Below are positions 28,101 to 36,684 of a stretch of DNA of 64,000 bases, piece by piece. The position numbers and the translations under genes were made by a program. The notes below the pieces were generated by a model, which saw only the letters and a list, made by a program, of their open reading frames with translations, did no database searches and was not told where the DNA came from. The DNA is from Hyphomicrobium sp. (GTDB lineage Bacteria; Pseudomonadota; Alphaproteobacteria; Rhizobiales; Hyphomicrobiaceae): assembly GCA_022843145.1 (NCBI GenBank), contig JALHOF010000005.1, forward strand, positions 1-64,000, read 5' to 3'. Each line of letters begins with the position of its first letter. Position 1 is the stretch's first letter.

Positions 28101-28885
28101 TCTGGCCGGAGCTGGAACAATTTGTGGAAGAAGCCGAAATCGACGCTGAGGTAACACAGCACCGACCATGACACGAGGGCCGCGGCAGGGAAGATCAGCT
28201 TGTGATTGGCGGCGAAAACGGCGGTGAGAAAGATGGCGAGCAAACCCGTAAGCCCGAGCATGATGCCGTTGAACAGCAGCCGGTCGCGGATCTTCAGCTC
28301 ATAGTCGAGCGGCTTCCACAGATATATGCGCGCGAACCGCTCGGACGATAGCTCGGCGACGTAGGTGATGGTCTGGCCTGGCTCGAGCGTGATGCGGAAG
28401 ATGTCGGCGCGATCACTCTTGATGCGCTCGGGGACGAAGCCAAGCGATGGCGTAACCGCCTCGATACGGCGCGCGTCGAGATCAGGCCAAATGACGCCGG
28501 AGCCGACGACCGAATAGCGCTCGGCGGTCAGCCAGCGCTCGATCGGCTTCTCGGTCGGGTTCGACAGAGCGAACACGATCCAGCTCGGATTTGTGCCCGC
28601 GGTCGCTGCGCGAACTGACATGCGGCCGGTGGTGCCCGTGGCGCCGGCCGCGGCCTCGATCTGGAGCGTGTCGCCGCGGCTTTCGTAAAGCTCACCCTGG
28701 GTCGTGATCTCGATGCGGTCGGCGTCTGATTGCAGCACGATCGGTTTCAACGCGTGCGCCGGTCCCGCAAGCCCAGCGACGAGGATTGCCCATGCGACAG
28801 TCAGCATCATGAGCGCGCGGACCATGTGCCCACGCGCCGCGCGTGGCGCCATAAAGGTGGAGGCCGGATCGCTGGTCTCGGTCAT
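25181..28885 (-). CDS. membrane GGDEF/EAL sensor protein with 7TMR-DISM-like input and proline-rich tail
   Basis: The 1234-residue protein has, in order: signal segment (about 20-45), an extracytoplasmic beta-domain (about 50-195), seven-helix 7TMR-DISM-like membrane region (about 205-410), PAS domain (about 425-560), GGDEF domain (about 565-725), EAL domain (about 740-990) and a Pro/Ser/Asn-rich tail of about 240 residues. The cyclase motif reads GGDQF (about residue 628), so diguanylate cyclase activity is probably lost. The EAL domain keeps its residues: EALVRW, NVSSRQL, LEVTESLV, DDFGTGYSS, KIDRSL and AEGVEE, predicting c-di-GMP hydrolysis. Its start overlaps the GNAT stop (ATGA), placing it last in the thrC-M16-GNAT run. 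Confidence 0.93.
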   Translation of the reverse strand: MTETSDPASTFMAPRAARGHMVRALMMLTVAWAILVAGLAGPAHALKPIVLQSDADRIEITTQGELYESRGDTLQIEAAAGATGTTGRMSVRAATAGTNPSWIVFALSNPTEKPIERWLTAERYSVVGSGVIWPDLDARRIEAVTPSLGFVPERIKSDRADIFRITLEPGQTITYVAELSSERFARIYLWKPLDYELKIRDRLLFNGIMLGLTGLLAIFLTAVFAANHKLIFPAAALVSWSVLCYLSVDFGFFHKLFQLRPDDNAVYRAAAESAMAASLVIFLHTFLRLGLSHGLIRMLTTVWVVAQLSLVAVSAVDPRLASTFARFSFALIGGVGGMFTLVLALRGQDRALSLIPTWMLLLVWIFGTAVTLTGQLSGDVIVSGLVAGLVMIVILIGFTVTQFAFRSSEPHYGAAPNEMQLRSLAVDGAGSAIWEWNARRDEIKVSPEVETALGLNQGEMSVKVEEFAKHLHMADRERFKLMLWSIQERAGGKIRMDFRLRHADNSYRWFELEAASIPTNDRRAIRCVGLIRDVTDGKRAYERLMHDAVHCSLTGLPNRELLLDRLAVAVGRAKTETNVRPTIIMIDIDKFRSVNQSLGLVVGDSLLLTIARRLQRHLGSNDTLARVGGDQFAIMMVSEQEPRELASLAERVRRSLRSPIKIAGQEIVLTGSLGIAVYDGEEEGVHDLLKEAEMAMFRAKRSGADKIEIFKPEMRSERDDRVTIESELRRAIEKKELRVLYQPIIYLPTEELAGFEALVRWDHPRNGMMNPAAFVPVAEESDLIVKLGSFVLMKAAQDCARWQKELPRENAALFVSVNVSSRQLFRQDLIQEIRHILGRGLVAPGSLKLEVTESLVMENPEQATEILEMLRGAGAELALDDFGTGYSSLSYLQKFPFDTIKIDRSLVRSSGSGDARGAAIVRSMVALSHELGKKVVAEGVEEAEDAGFLRSIGCEFAQGYYYGEPMPEREVMALLKMVKKSERKMQPRGLFRTKTSKKRPKDAPGALPDVSVPVSVPEAAPLAANGNATPPPVVLERPPHPPAGLPRATVRPRQRPPAPPPFVPDPRTQPTARTHGDSTTNANGHSAQSNGAHPNGAYPNGSTNGTGVPANAYAAPMPPPAGQTASHGTLLDLLSQSPATPPMSNGAAPQPPPPQSLPPMPPITSGGPPPPPQQQYATPTRPPSLRPPHPAGDLDLSKLPPGIAASLAKLAGTAPPRASATPPPVPLPPGKKAS

Positions 28886-29502
28886 CTGTCGCCGCCCCCC
28901 GCGTCCTTGGGCGGCGGTGAGCGCAGATCGACGTCGACCAGCCCGTAGAGCAGATGATCGGACCAGACGCCATCGATGCGCAAGTACTCACGAGCGAAGC
29001 CTTCGCGAGTAAATCCCGTTCGTTCGAGAACACGGATCGAGGTTTCGTTGGTCGGCATGCACGCGGCTTCGATCCGGTGCAGCCGCAATTGCAGGACGGC
29101 ATAGTGCAGAACCGCCTGGACCGCGTCAGTCATGCGGCCTTGACCAGTGTGCGCACGGCCGAGCCAGTATCCGAGCGAAGCTGATTGGGTGACGCCGCGG
29201 CGAACGCCCGACAACGTGACGCCGCCCACCAATCGATCGCCGGCGTTGTCGAAGATCAGAAAGGCGTAGCCGAGGTCCTCGCGGGCCTCGCGCGCATAGT
29301 GACGGATGCGGCGGCGATAGGCGCTGCGGGTCAACTCGTCGCGCGCCCAGGCTGGCTCCCACGGACGCAGATGCTCGCGGCTCTCGGCACGCAGCTCCGC
29401 CCAGGGCGCGTAGTCGGCCATCGCTGGAGCTCGCATCCAGACGTTGCGGCCGCGAATGACCGGGCTCGCATCCTGTCCGAGGGGAGACCTGAGGAAGACC
29501 AT
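28882..29502 (-). CDS. RimJ-type GNAT N-acetyltransferase
   Basis: The 206-residue protein matches the ribosomal-protein-alanine N-acetyltransferase (RimJ-like) group: RGRNVWMRAPAMADYAPWAE, the acetyl-CoA loop in GRAHTGQGRMTDAV, and NETSIRVLERTGFTREGFAR. The true substrate may be a ribosomal or other protein N-terminus or a small molecule. It starts 18 bases after the M16 peptidase stop and overlaps the EAL gene by four bases, so it is in one transcription unit with them. Confidence 0.88.
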   Translation of the reverse strand: MVFLRSPLGQDASPVIRGRNVWMRAPAMADYAPWAELRAESREHLRPWEPAWARDELTRSAYRRRIRHYAREAREDLGYAFLIFDNAGDRLVGGVTLSGVRRGVTQSASLGYWLGRAHTGQGRMTDAVQAVLHYAVLQLRLHRIEAACMPTNETSIRVLERTGFTREGFAREYLRIDGVWSDHLLYGLVDVDLRSPPPKDAGGGDR

Positions 29503-29520
29503 GCGCCGTCTGCCTCCGCG

Positions 29521-30786
29521 TTAGACCGCTGCCATCGCTTCGGCACGGCGCGCATATTCCGCCGATTTCTTGCCCGCACCGACGATTGCGACGGCCGGAC
29601 GGCTGGCTGCGAGACGCGCCGCGAATGCCGCAACGCCTTCGGCTGTCACGCCCTCTACTGCCGCGACCAGTTCCGACGGCGGCATCAGCCGGTCGTGGAT
29701 CATCAATTGCCGCGCCATCTGCTCGGCCCGCGCCGACGAGCTTTCGAGCGCCATCATAAGTCCAGCCTTCAACTGCGCTTTGGCCCGCGCCATTTCACTG
29801 TCCTCCGGGCCACGTTGGGCGATGCCTCGCAGTTCGCTTCCGACGACGTCGATCAGCTCCGCCATGTTCCCTGGTCCCGTTGCCGCATGCACCCCGACGA
29901 GCCCCGTATCGCTGAGACCCCACGCCGACGACTCGATCGAATAGCAGAGCCCCCTCCGCTCCCGGACTTCCTGAAACAGGCGCGAGGACATGCCCCCGCC
30001 GAACAACCCCGAAAAAACCTGCGCGGTGTAGGTCTCCGCGTCGCGATAGGACGGACCCTCGAAAGCCCACACCAAGTGGCTCTGTTCGAACGACTTTTTT
30101 GATACGCGCGCACCGCCCTCGAAGCGCGCTGGAAGATGCCCCTGTGACAGCTTGTGAGAGAGCCCGCCGAATAGGGCTTCAACATGGCGAACCAGCCGGT
30201 CGTGGTCTACCGCGCCAGCTGCCGAGACGATCATGTCGCCCGGCACATAGCGCGCCGCGAGGAAGGCCCGCAGATCGCCAGCGGAAATGTTTCGGACGCT
30301 CGCTTCGGTGCCGATGATCGGTCGGCCCGCGGGCTGATCTGGAAACGCCGCGTCGTGCATGAGATCGAACACGATCTCGTCCGGGCTGTCCTGGATCATC
30401 GCCATTTCCTGGAGGATGACCTCACGCTCGCGATCAAGCTCGTCGGCGTCGAAGCTGGAGTTGAGCAGAATATCGGCCAGAATATCGAGTGCCGTGCCCT
30501 CGTCCCCCTTCAGGACGCGGGCGAAATAGGCGGTGTGCTCGAGCCCGGTCGCCGCATTCAACTCGCCGCCGACGGCCTCAATCTCCTCAGCAATGGCGCG
30601 CGCGGTCCGACGTGCCGTGCCCTTGAACGCCATATGCTCCAAGAGATGCGATATTCCCGTCTCCGCTTCGCTTTCGTGGCGCGCGCCAGCCGCGACCCAG
30701 ACGCCGAGCGAGGTCGTTTCGAGGTGCGCCATGCGATCGGAGACGACGCGCAGACCGTTCGGCAGCTTGGTGATCCGGACGGTCAT
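29521..30786 (-). CDS. M16 family zinc metallopeptidase (processing-peptidase-like)
   Basis: The 421-residue protein is an M16B peptidase related to mitochondrial processing peptidase beta. The inverted zinc motif is intact (HLLEHMAFKG, HxxEH) with the downstream Glu in ELNAATGLEHTAYFARV. The second half is the catalytically inactive companion domain. The start overlaps thrC's stop by four bases (ATGA), an arrangement conserved in alphaproteobacteria. Homologues process small peptides; no partner M16 gene is in the window. The frame is open far upstream, but that part overlaps thrC in another frame. Confidence 0.95.
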   Translation of the reverse strand: MTVRITKLPNGLRVVSDRMAHLETTSLGVWVAAGARHESEAETGISHLLEHMAFKGTARRTARAIAEEIEAVGGELNAATGLEHTAYFARVLKGDEGTALDILADILLNSSFDADELDREREVILQEMAMIQDSPDEIVFDLMHDAAFPDQPAGRPIIGTEASVRNISAGDLRAFLAARYVPGDMIVSAAGAVDHDRLVRHVEALFGGLSHKLSQGHLPARFEGGARVSKKSFEQSHLVWAFEGPSYRDAETYTAQVFSGLFGGGMSSRLFQEVRERRGLCYSIESSAWGLSDTGLVGVHAATGPGNMAELIDVVGSELRGIAQRGPEDSEMARAKAQLKAGLMMALESSSARAEQMARQLMIHDRLMPPSELVAAVEGVTAEGVAAFAARLAASRPAVAIVGAGKKSAEYARRAEAMAAV

Positions 30787-32183
30787 GGAACCCTCTCGTT
30801 CGCCTTGGTTTCCACGTACCGCTGGACGGCGGCAAGATCGTTCGGCAATCGCGCGATGCGCTCGGGATCGGTAAGCAAGTTGGCGAGCCGCGGCGGCAGA
30901 CCCGGCCGAATACCGGTGATCGCCTCCATCGCGTCGGGGAACTTGGCCGGATGCGCCGTCGAAAGGATCACGTCGGGCGCAACCCGGCGAAGTTGCGACT
31001 TCCCAAGTGCTACCCACGCGCAGGCGGTATGCGGATCCATCAGATAGCCGCTGTCCCCTTGCACGTGGCGGATGGCATCGGCGACCTCGGCTTCGCTCGC
31101 CGATGCGGCCTCGAATTCCTGCCTCCAAGCTTCCATCGCACCGCCAACCTCGAACCGGCCGCTCTGAGCCAGCGATTGCATCTGACCGCGAACCGTCGCT
31201 GTGTCGCGGCCGCCTGCCTCGAACAGATAGCGCTCGAAGTTCGACGAGATCTGGATGTCCATCGAAGGCGACGAAGTAGCGACCACACCGCGCATGTCAT
31301 AAACGCCGGTCGCGTGCGCGCGCGGCAGGATGTCATTGGTGTTCGACGCGATGCCGAGCCGGTCGATCGGGAGCCCCATGCGCTTGGCGGCGTAACCCGC
31401 GAACACGTCGCCGAAGTTGCCGGTCGGCACCATGAACGAGACTTGACGGTGCGGCGCGCCTAAAGCCGTGGCGGCGACGAAATAATACGTGACCTGCGCG
31501 ACAATGCGCGCCCAGTTGATCGAATTGACCCCGGCCAGCGCCACGCGGTCGCGGAAGGCATGGTCGTTGAACATGCCTTTGACCAGTGCCTGGCAGTCGT
31601 CGAACGTCCCGTCGATGGCGACAGCATGGACATTGGCTTCAACCGGCGTCGTCATCATGCGGCGCTGGACATCCGAGACGCGGCCGTGCGGATAAAGGAT
31701 CACCACGTCGACACGCTTCGACGCGCGGAATGCCTCGATCGCCGCGCCGCCGGTATCGCCCGAGGTTGCGCCGACGATGGTGGCCCGCTGGTTGCGCTTC
31801 TCGAGCACGTGATCCATGAGGCGGGCCAGCAGCTGCATCGCCACGTCCTTGAACGCAAGCGTCGGCCCGTGGAACAGTTCGAGGACGAAAACGCCTGGCG
31901 CGATCTGGACAAGAGGCGTCGTCGCGGCATGGCCGAACACCGAATAGGCATCGCGGGCCATGCGCGAAAGATCGGCCTGCGCGATTGCGCCTCCGGTGAA
32001 CCGGCCGACGATCTCGGCCGCCACCTCGTGAAACGGCCGACCGGCGAACGACCCAATCGTGTCGCGATCCAGCACGGGCCAGCTTTCAGGCAAATACAGT
32101 CCTCCGTCGCGAGCGAGGCCCGCAAGGAGCACATCCTCGAAATCGAGTATCGGGGCCTGCCCGCGTGTCGAGACGTATTTCAA
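30783..32183 (-). CDS. thrC: threonine synthase
   Basis: The 466-residue PLP enzyme converts O-phosphohomoserine to threonine. The N-terminus KYVSTRGQAPILDFEDVLL is typical, the PLP Lys lies in GPTLAFKDVAMQLLARL, and the phosphate-binding Gly/Thr loop is VGATSGDTGGAAIEAF. No ATG precedes the conserved start; TTG at 32183 with a purine-rich AGAGAG nine bases upstream is the likely initiator. It heads the thrC-M16-GNAT-EAL unit and lies downstream of the cox cluster, as in many Hyphomicrobiales. Confidence 0.96.
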   Translation of the reverse strand: MKYVSTRGQAPILDFEDVLLAGLARDGGLYLPESWPVLDRDTIGSFAGRPFHEVAAEIVGRFTGGAIAQADLSRMARDAYSVFGHAATTPLVQIAPGVFVLELFHGPTLAFKDVAMQLLARLMDHVLEKRNQRATIVGATSGDTGGAAIEAFRASKRVDVVILYPHGRVSDVQRRMMTTPVEANVHAVAIDGTFDDCQALVKGMFNDHAFRDRVALAGVNSINWARIVAQVTYYFVAATALGAPHRQVSFMVPTGNFGDVFAGYAAKRMGLPIDRLGIASNTNDILPRAHATGVYDMRGVVATSSPSMDIQISSNFERYLFEAGGRDTATVRGQMQSLAQSGRFEVGGAMEAWRQEFEAASASEAEVADAIRHVQGDSGYLMDPHTACAWVALGKSQLRRVAPDVILSTAHPAKFPDAMEAITGIRPGLPPRLANLLTDPERIARLPNDLAAVQRYVETKANERVP

Positions 32184-32356
32184 GCTTGAAACTCTCTTCA
32201 AGACTTCCGGCTGCCCGGGATCGCAAACGTCCCAGCGACCGCCGAAGGCCGGCGGATGCTTTGCTGGTCTAGTGCCAGCAGCCGCCGCAAACAAGTCGCG
32301 AGACAGTCGTTCGGCAGGCAACGCACAACTGCTTCGGTGAATGCGAGGCGGCCGAA

Positions 32357-33127
32357 TCAGGCTTGAAGACGCGCGCGTAAGCGGCCGTAAGCATAGGCGC
32401 CGTAAACGGCGATCAACGCGCCGGCGAGGCCGTACCACGTCAAGGCGTACTCGAGATGGCGGTTGGGGAGCTTGATCTCGGTCGCGCCGCCCTTGGGCCA
32501 GCCGCCCGGATTGGCTGGCGAAGCCTCGGCGTCGAGCACGAACGGAAGGACGGTGGACGTCGCATCCGGCAGCGCGGCGCGGGCCAGGGCGGGAATATCG
32601 CGCCAATACCAAAGGTTCTTCCCCGGCTCGTTCGCAGGGGTGAAGCCGCCCTTCTCGCCCTGTAGACGAACGAGTCCTGTAACTGCCGTCTCGCCAGTGG
32701 CGAGGCCCCCAGAACGCTCGGCGCGGTCCTTGACGGCTTCCGACACGTAGCCACGGTTGACAAAAAGGACTGCGGGCGTCGGCCCCGCGATCTCAAGCGG
32801 CGTCAAGACATGATACCCCGGCCCGAGCTTCGGGTGCGGGGCATAAAAAAACTGCTCGGCCTCGTGACGGAAGCGGCCTGTGACGCGCAACCGCTTGTAC
32901 TCGATCTCGTTCGCGACGACGTCGGCTTGCGACGCGGTATAAAGGCCCTTGATGACGTCGAGCCCCACCGGCTCTGCTCGTATCCGGGTAGCGATCTGAT
33001 CGACGAGCGCATCCTTCCAAACCTTGCGGCTCATCTGCCAGTTGCCGAGCAACACAAGGATGGCCAGCGAGACCAGCGTCATCACGGTCGGCAGCAGTAA
33101 CCCGGCTGCGCGGAGACGCAAAAGCAT
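32357..33127 (-). CDS. SURF1-family cytochrome c oxidase assembly protein
   Basis: The 256-residue membrane protein has the SURF1 layout: a transmembrane helix at about residues 10-30, a large periplasmic domain (HPKLGPGYHVLTPLEI, VNRGYV) and a second helix near the C-terminus (HLEYALTWYGLAGALIAVYG). SURF1 helps supply heme a to subunit I of aa3 oxidase. It follows the DUF983 gene by four bases and is the last cox-cluster gene before thrC. Confidence 0.94.
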   Translation of the reverse strand: MLLRLRAAGLLLPTVMTLVSLAILVLLGNWQMSRKVWKDALVDQIATRIRAEPVGLDVIKGLYTASQADVVANEIEYKRLRVTGRFRHEAEQFFYAPHPKLGPGYHVLTPLEIAGPTPAVLFVNRGYVSEAVKDRAERSGGLATGETAVTGLVRLQGEKGGFTPANEPGKNLWYWRDIPALARAALPDATSTVLPFVLDAEASPANPGGWPKGGATEIKLPNRHLEYALTWYGLAGALIAVYGAYAYGRLRARLQA

Positions 33128-33131
33128 CCGG

Positions 33132-33509
33132 TCAATCCTTCGCCAAGCGGCCTTCCTCGGCCCGGTTTTTGTACTGAAGCACCGCGAGGCCCGATTTCAG
33201 CAAGCGGAGGAGCGCGATGGCCAAGAGCGGCGTGACGACGCCCCACAGCACGACATGCTGCCAGACCGGCGGGTTGAAGCGAAACTCGAACCACAACGCT
33301 CCTCCGAGCACGACGGCGCCGAGGATCATTATGGCGAACACCGCCGGACCGTCGCCGGTATCGAGGAACTTGTAGTCGAGCTTGCACGACGGGCAACTGT
33401 CGGCGAACGTCAGCAGGCCCTTGAACAGCGGGGTCTTGCCGCATCGCGGGCATCGCGCGCCGACGATGGCGCCGACGGCGGAAATTTGGTCGTGCGGATG
33501 TTGTGACAT
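33132..33509 (-). CDS. DUF983 domain-containing protein
   Basis: The 125-residue protein has two Cys pairs (CPRCGKTPLFKG and CPSCKLDY) like a zinc ribbon, followed by two membrane helices. DUF983 genes sit inside alphaproteobacterial cox clusters; their role is unknown but an oxidase-assembly function is plausible. The ATG at 33509 fits the conserved start; the open frame continues far upstream only as a shadow of coxC. Confidence 0.9.
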   Translation of the reverse strand: MSQHPHDQISAVGAIVGARCPRCGKTPLFKGLLTFADSCPSCKLDYKFLDTGDGPAVFAIMILGAVVLGGALWFEFRFNPPVWQHVVLWGVVTPLLAIALLRLLKSGLAVLQYKNRAEEGRLAKD

Positions 33510-33679
33510 GGCGCGGACCCTCGCCTGATCCCATTCAATCCGCAAGGCGGGCTTTCGCCACAGTCGATGTTTGTCGCTTTCGATGCCACCAGCGAGCTGG
33601 CCGGATGCGACGGGATGCGGACAAAGGAACGGGGCGATCCGAAGACCGCCCCGCTGCAATCGATCGCACGCAATCGGCG

Positions 33680-34582
33680 TCAGTGGCCGCCGGCGTGAGC
33701 GCCCGCGCCCCAGACGTAGATCGCGGCAAACAGGAACAGCCAGACAACGTCGACGAAGTGCCAATACCAGGCAGCGGCTTCGAAGCCGAAGTGCTGCTGC
33801 GGTGTGAAGTGGCCCTTGAGCGCCCGGATAAGGCAGACCAGCAAGAAGATCGTGCCGATAACCACGTGCGCACCGTGGAAGCCGGTGGCCATGAAGAACG
33901 TCGCGCCGTAGATGTGTCCCGAATAGTTGAATGCGGCATGGCCGTATTCGTAAGCCTGCAGCGTCGTGAACAGTGCGCCGAGCGCAACCGTGCACATCAA
34001 GCCGAGGATGAGACCGCGGCGATCGTTTTTGAGCATCGCGTGATGCGCCCAGGTCACCGTCACTCCCGAGAGCAGCAGAATCAGCGTGTTGACGAGTGGC
34101 AGTCCCCAAGGATCGAACGTCGACTTGAAGTCGGCCGAGGGCTTGGGCGGCCAGACGCCACCGGTCAGTGCATTGCGCTCGACGAGACCGATGACGTTCT
34201 TCGAGTTCTCGATGGTATGGACGCCACCCGGATAGAACGAGGCGTCGAAGTAGGCCCAGAACCACGCGACGAAGAACATTACTTCCGACGCGATGAACAA
34301 GATCATGCCGTAGCGGAGGTGGATCTGGACGACAGGCGTGTGATAGCCGCTGTGCGCCTCGTGGACGACGTCGCGCCACCACATGTAGGACGTGGCAAGC
34401 AAGCCGACAAAGCCGAGTGCGAACATCCACGGCCCGGTGACGCCGAACACGCCGCCCGATGCTGTCTTCATCCAGGCGATTGCGCCGACCGCCGTGACCA
34501 GAGCCGAGATCGACGCCACGACCGGCCAGGGGCTCGGATCGACGAGGTGATAATCGTGATTATTTCCGTGACTGTCGGCCAT
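33680..34582 (-). CDS. ctaE: cytochrome c oxidase subunit III
   Basis: The 300-residue protein has the seven-helix subunit III pattern, including [14 protein letters not shown]-like N-terminus, [15 protein letters not shown], and [19 protein letters not shown] followed by [22 protein letters not shown] near the end. It stabilises the aa3 oxidase and its proton-uptake path in the inner membrane. It follows ctaG (gap 197 bases) and precedes DUF983. Confidence 0.97.
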   Translation of the reverse strand: MADSHGNNHDYHLVDPSPWPVVASISALVTAVGAIAWMKTASGGVFGVTGPWMFALGFVGLLATSYMWWRDVVHEAHSGYHTPVVQIHLRYGMILFIASEVMFFVAWFWAYFDASFYPGGVHTIENSKNVIGLVERNALTGGVWPPKPSADFKSTFDPWGLPLVNTLILLLSGVTVTWAHHAMLKNDRRGLILGLMCTVALGALFTTLQAYEYGHAAFNYSGHIYGATFFMATGFHGAHVVIGTIFLLVCLIRALKGHFTPQQHFGFEAAAWYWHFVDVVWLFLFAAIYVWGAGAHAGGH

Positions 34583-34779
34583 CGTGTTCTCCGTCTTCCC
34601 CTAGAATTCCTCACCCGGACCTCTCGGATCGCGCCCGCCCCCAATTGGACTTGGCACTTCACCGGCCGTCCATCTTACGTCGTTCAAGCGCCGCTTCTTC
34701 GGCTCGACCCAAGCGCTACGTCCCGCCGAGCCGTCATATCAACTGGCGATGTTCGCCGAGCTCATTCCTTCCACCGTCC

Positions 34780-35397
34780 TCAACCACCCTTGCCGACCGC
34801 CGCCGAAGGCGCGGTCTGCGCAACTCCAGCCGCTTTGGGATCGGCCGGGAAGAACGAATAGGACAGCGTGATCTGCGAGATGTGTCCGATGTCCGCGTCG
34901 CGGTCATAAGCTGCGTCGACGAAGAACGACACCGGCATTTCAACCGATTCGCCGGGCTGCAATGTCTGTTCCTTGAAGCAGAAACACTCGATCTTGTTGA
35001 AGTACTGGCCCGCGAGTTCCGGCGAGACATTGAACAGCGCCGTGCCCGTCATCGGGCGGTCGGACGTGTTGGTCGCGCGATAGAATATCAGCGCGTTCTC
35101 GCCGAGCTTGACATCGACGGTGCGCTGGACCGGCTCGAATTTCCACGGCAGTCCGGACCGCGTATTGGCGTCGAAGCGGACCGAAATAGTGCGGTCGAGC
35201 ACACTCGTCGACGGCGCGGCGGCCACCATGGTCGTGCCGTTGAAGCCGGTTGCCTGGCAGAACAGGCGGTAGAGCGGAACAGCGGCATACGACGCACCGA
35301 CCATGGCTGCGACAATCGACGTGCAGATGATGCCGACGCGGCGGTGCCGCGCGGCGAGGGCTGCATGTGGATCGAGGTTTTCTTGAGCGGCGGTCAT
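34780..35397 (-). CDS. ctaG: cytochrome c oxidase assembly protein CtaG (Cox11 type)
   Basis: The 205-residue protein has one N-terminal membrane helix (about residues 22-45) and a periplasmic Ig-like domain with the copper-binding pair in KIECFCFKEQTLQPGES (CxC). CtaG delivers Cu to the CuB site of subunit I. It lies 10 bases after coxF, within the cox operon. Confidence 0.96.
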   Translation of the reverse strand: MTAAQENLDPHAALAARHRRVGIICTSIVAAMVGASYAAVPLYRLFCQATGFNGTTMVAAAPSTSVLDRTISVRFDANTRSGLPWKFEPVQRTVDVKLGENALIFYRATNTSDRPMTGTALFNVSPELAGQYFNKIECFCFKEQTLQPGESVEMPVSFFVDAAYDRDADIGHISQITLSYSFFPADPKAAGVAQTAPSAAVGKGG

Positions 35398-35407
35398 GTT
35401 CGCGTCC

Positions 35408-35587
35408 TTACATCGGCCGGTTCAGGGCGTGACCGCCAAGACGAACGATCGTCGCGGCGTAGAACAGCAGCGCCATGACGACGAGCGCCACGGCGATCGC
35501 GATCGAGCGCATCCGCTGGCGCTTGTCGCGCTCGGCGCCGTCCGTGCGGTTCTCCGGCTTTTCGTCGGTCACGCTCGGCGCTCCCAT
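35408..35587 (-). CDS. CoxF-like small cox-cluster membrane protein
   Basis: The 59-residue protein is a charged N-terminal 25 residues followed by one membrane helix (AIAVALVVMALLFYAATIV) and a short tail. Small genes of this kind (coxF) lie between ctaB and ctaG in rhizobial oxidase clusters. Its ATG overlaps the ctaB stop by one base (TGATG), showing coupling. The exact role is not established. Confidence 0.82.
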   Translation of the reverse strand: MGAPSVTDEKPENRTDGAERDKRQRMRSIAIAVALVVMALLFYAATIVRLGGHALNRPM

Positions 35588-36534
35588 CAGAACATCACCT
35601 TCGCCACCACGTGCTCGACGAGGAGCACGATGAACAGCGCGAACAGATACAGGATGGAGAACAGGAAGAGTTGCTTCGCGGCGGCGTCGCCCTCGCGGCC
35701 TTCCGTCACCTGCGTCACCTTCCAGGCGTAGTAGAGAAACGCCGCCCCGAGGCCGACCGACGTTGCGAGATAGCTGATGCCGCCTAGTCCGATGAACCAC
35801 GGCACCACGGCCAGCGGTGCGAGGATCAGCGAATAGATCATGATCTGGCGGCGCGTGGCTGCGGGTCCCGCGACGACCGGCAGCATCGGCACACCGACGC
35901 GCTCGTAGTCGCGGCTGCGATAAAGCGCAAGCGCCCAGAAGTGCGGCGGCGTCCAGAAGAATATGATGAGGAAAAGGACGACGCTCTCAAGGCTGATACC
36001 GCCGGTGACGGCAGCCCAGCCGACCATCGGGGGGAACGCACCGGCCGCACCGCCGATGACGATGTTCTGCGGGGTCCGGCGCTTCAACCACATGGTATAA
36101 ACGAAAATGTAGAAGGCGATGGTGAGTGCGAGCAGTCCGCCCGCGACCCAGTTGACGAGCAGACCGAGCATCAAGACCGAGCCGACCGACAACACCACGC
36201 CGAACGACAAAGCCTCGTCCGCCGTAACTTGTCCGCGCGGGATCGGGCGTGCAGCCGTCCGCTGCATATTGGCGTCGATGTCGGCGTCGTACCACATGTT
36301 GAGCGCGCCCGACGCGCCCGCGCCGACCGCGATGCAAAGGATGGCGATGAGGCCGAGAACCGGGTGCAGACCGCCCGGCGCGGCGACAATTCCGGTCAGC
36401 GCCGTCAACACGACAAGCGACATCACGCGCGGCTTCATCAGCTGCACGAAATCGCCAACCGTCGGCTCGTTCGAGCCTGCGACGGGAAGCACCATTCCGG
36501 CATCGGCGACTGCTTCGGCACTCGATCGCGACAT
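35587..36534 (-). CDS. ctaB: heme o synthase (protoheme IX farnesyltransferase)
   Basis: The 315-residue, multi-helix prenyltransferase adds farnesyl to heme b, making heme o for the aa3 oxidase. The two Asp-rich sites are visible: [20 protein letters not shown] and [17 protein letters not shown]. It follows ctaD by 150 bases and overlaps coxF by one base. Confidence 0.97.
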   Translation of the reverse strand: MSRSSAEAVADAGMVLPVAGSNEPTVGDFVQLMKPRVMSLVVLTALTGIVAAPGGLHPVLGLIAILCIAVGAGASGALNMWYDADIDANMQRTAARPIPRGQVTADEALSFGVVLSVGSVLMLGLLVNWVAGGLLALTIAFYIFVYTMWLKRRTPQNIVIGGAAGAFPPMVGWAAVTGGISLESVVLFLIIFFWTPPHFWALALYRSRDYERVGVPMLPVVAGPAATRRQIMIYSLILAPLAVVPWFIGLGGISYLATSVGLGAAFLYYAWKVTQVTEGREGDAAAKQLFLFSILYLFALFIVLLVEHVVAKVMF

Positions 36535-36684
36535 CGCTTCTACTTCCCTAACTGCCGGTTGACCGGCGCGCTCTTCAGCCTGCGACCGGCCTTACGGGGT
36601 CCGTGCACAGCCGGAACCAAAATAACCGTCCACTTCCGAATGGATACGGCGCGACCACGTTAGCGGCCGCGCCGGGCAATCCGA

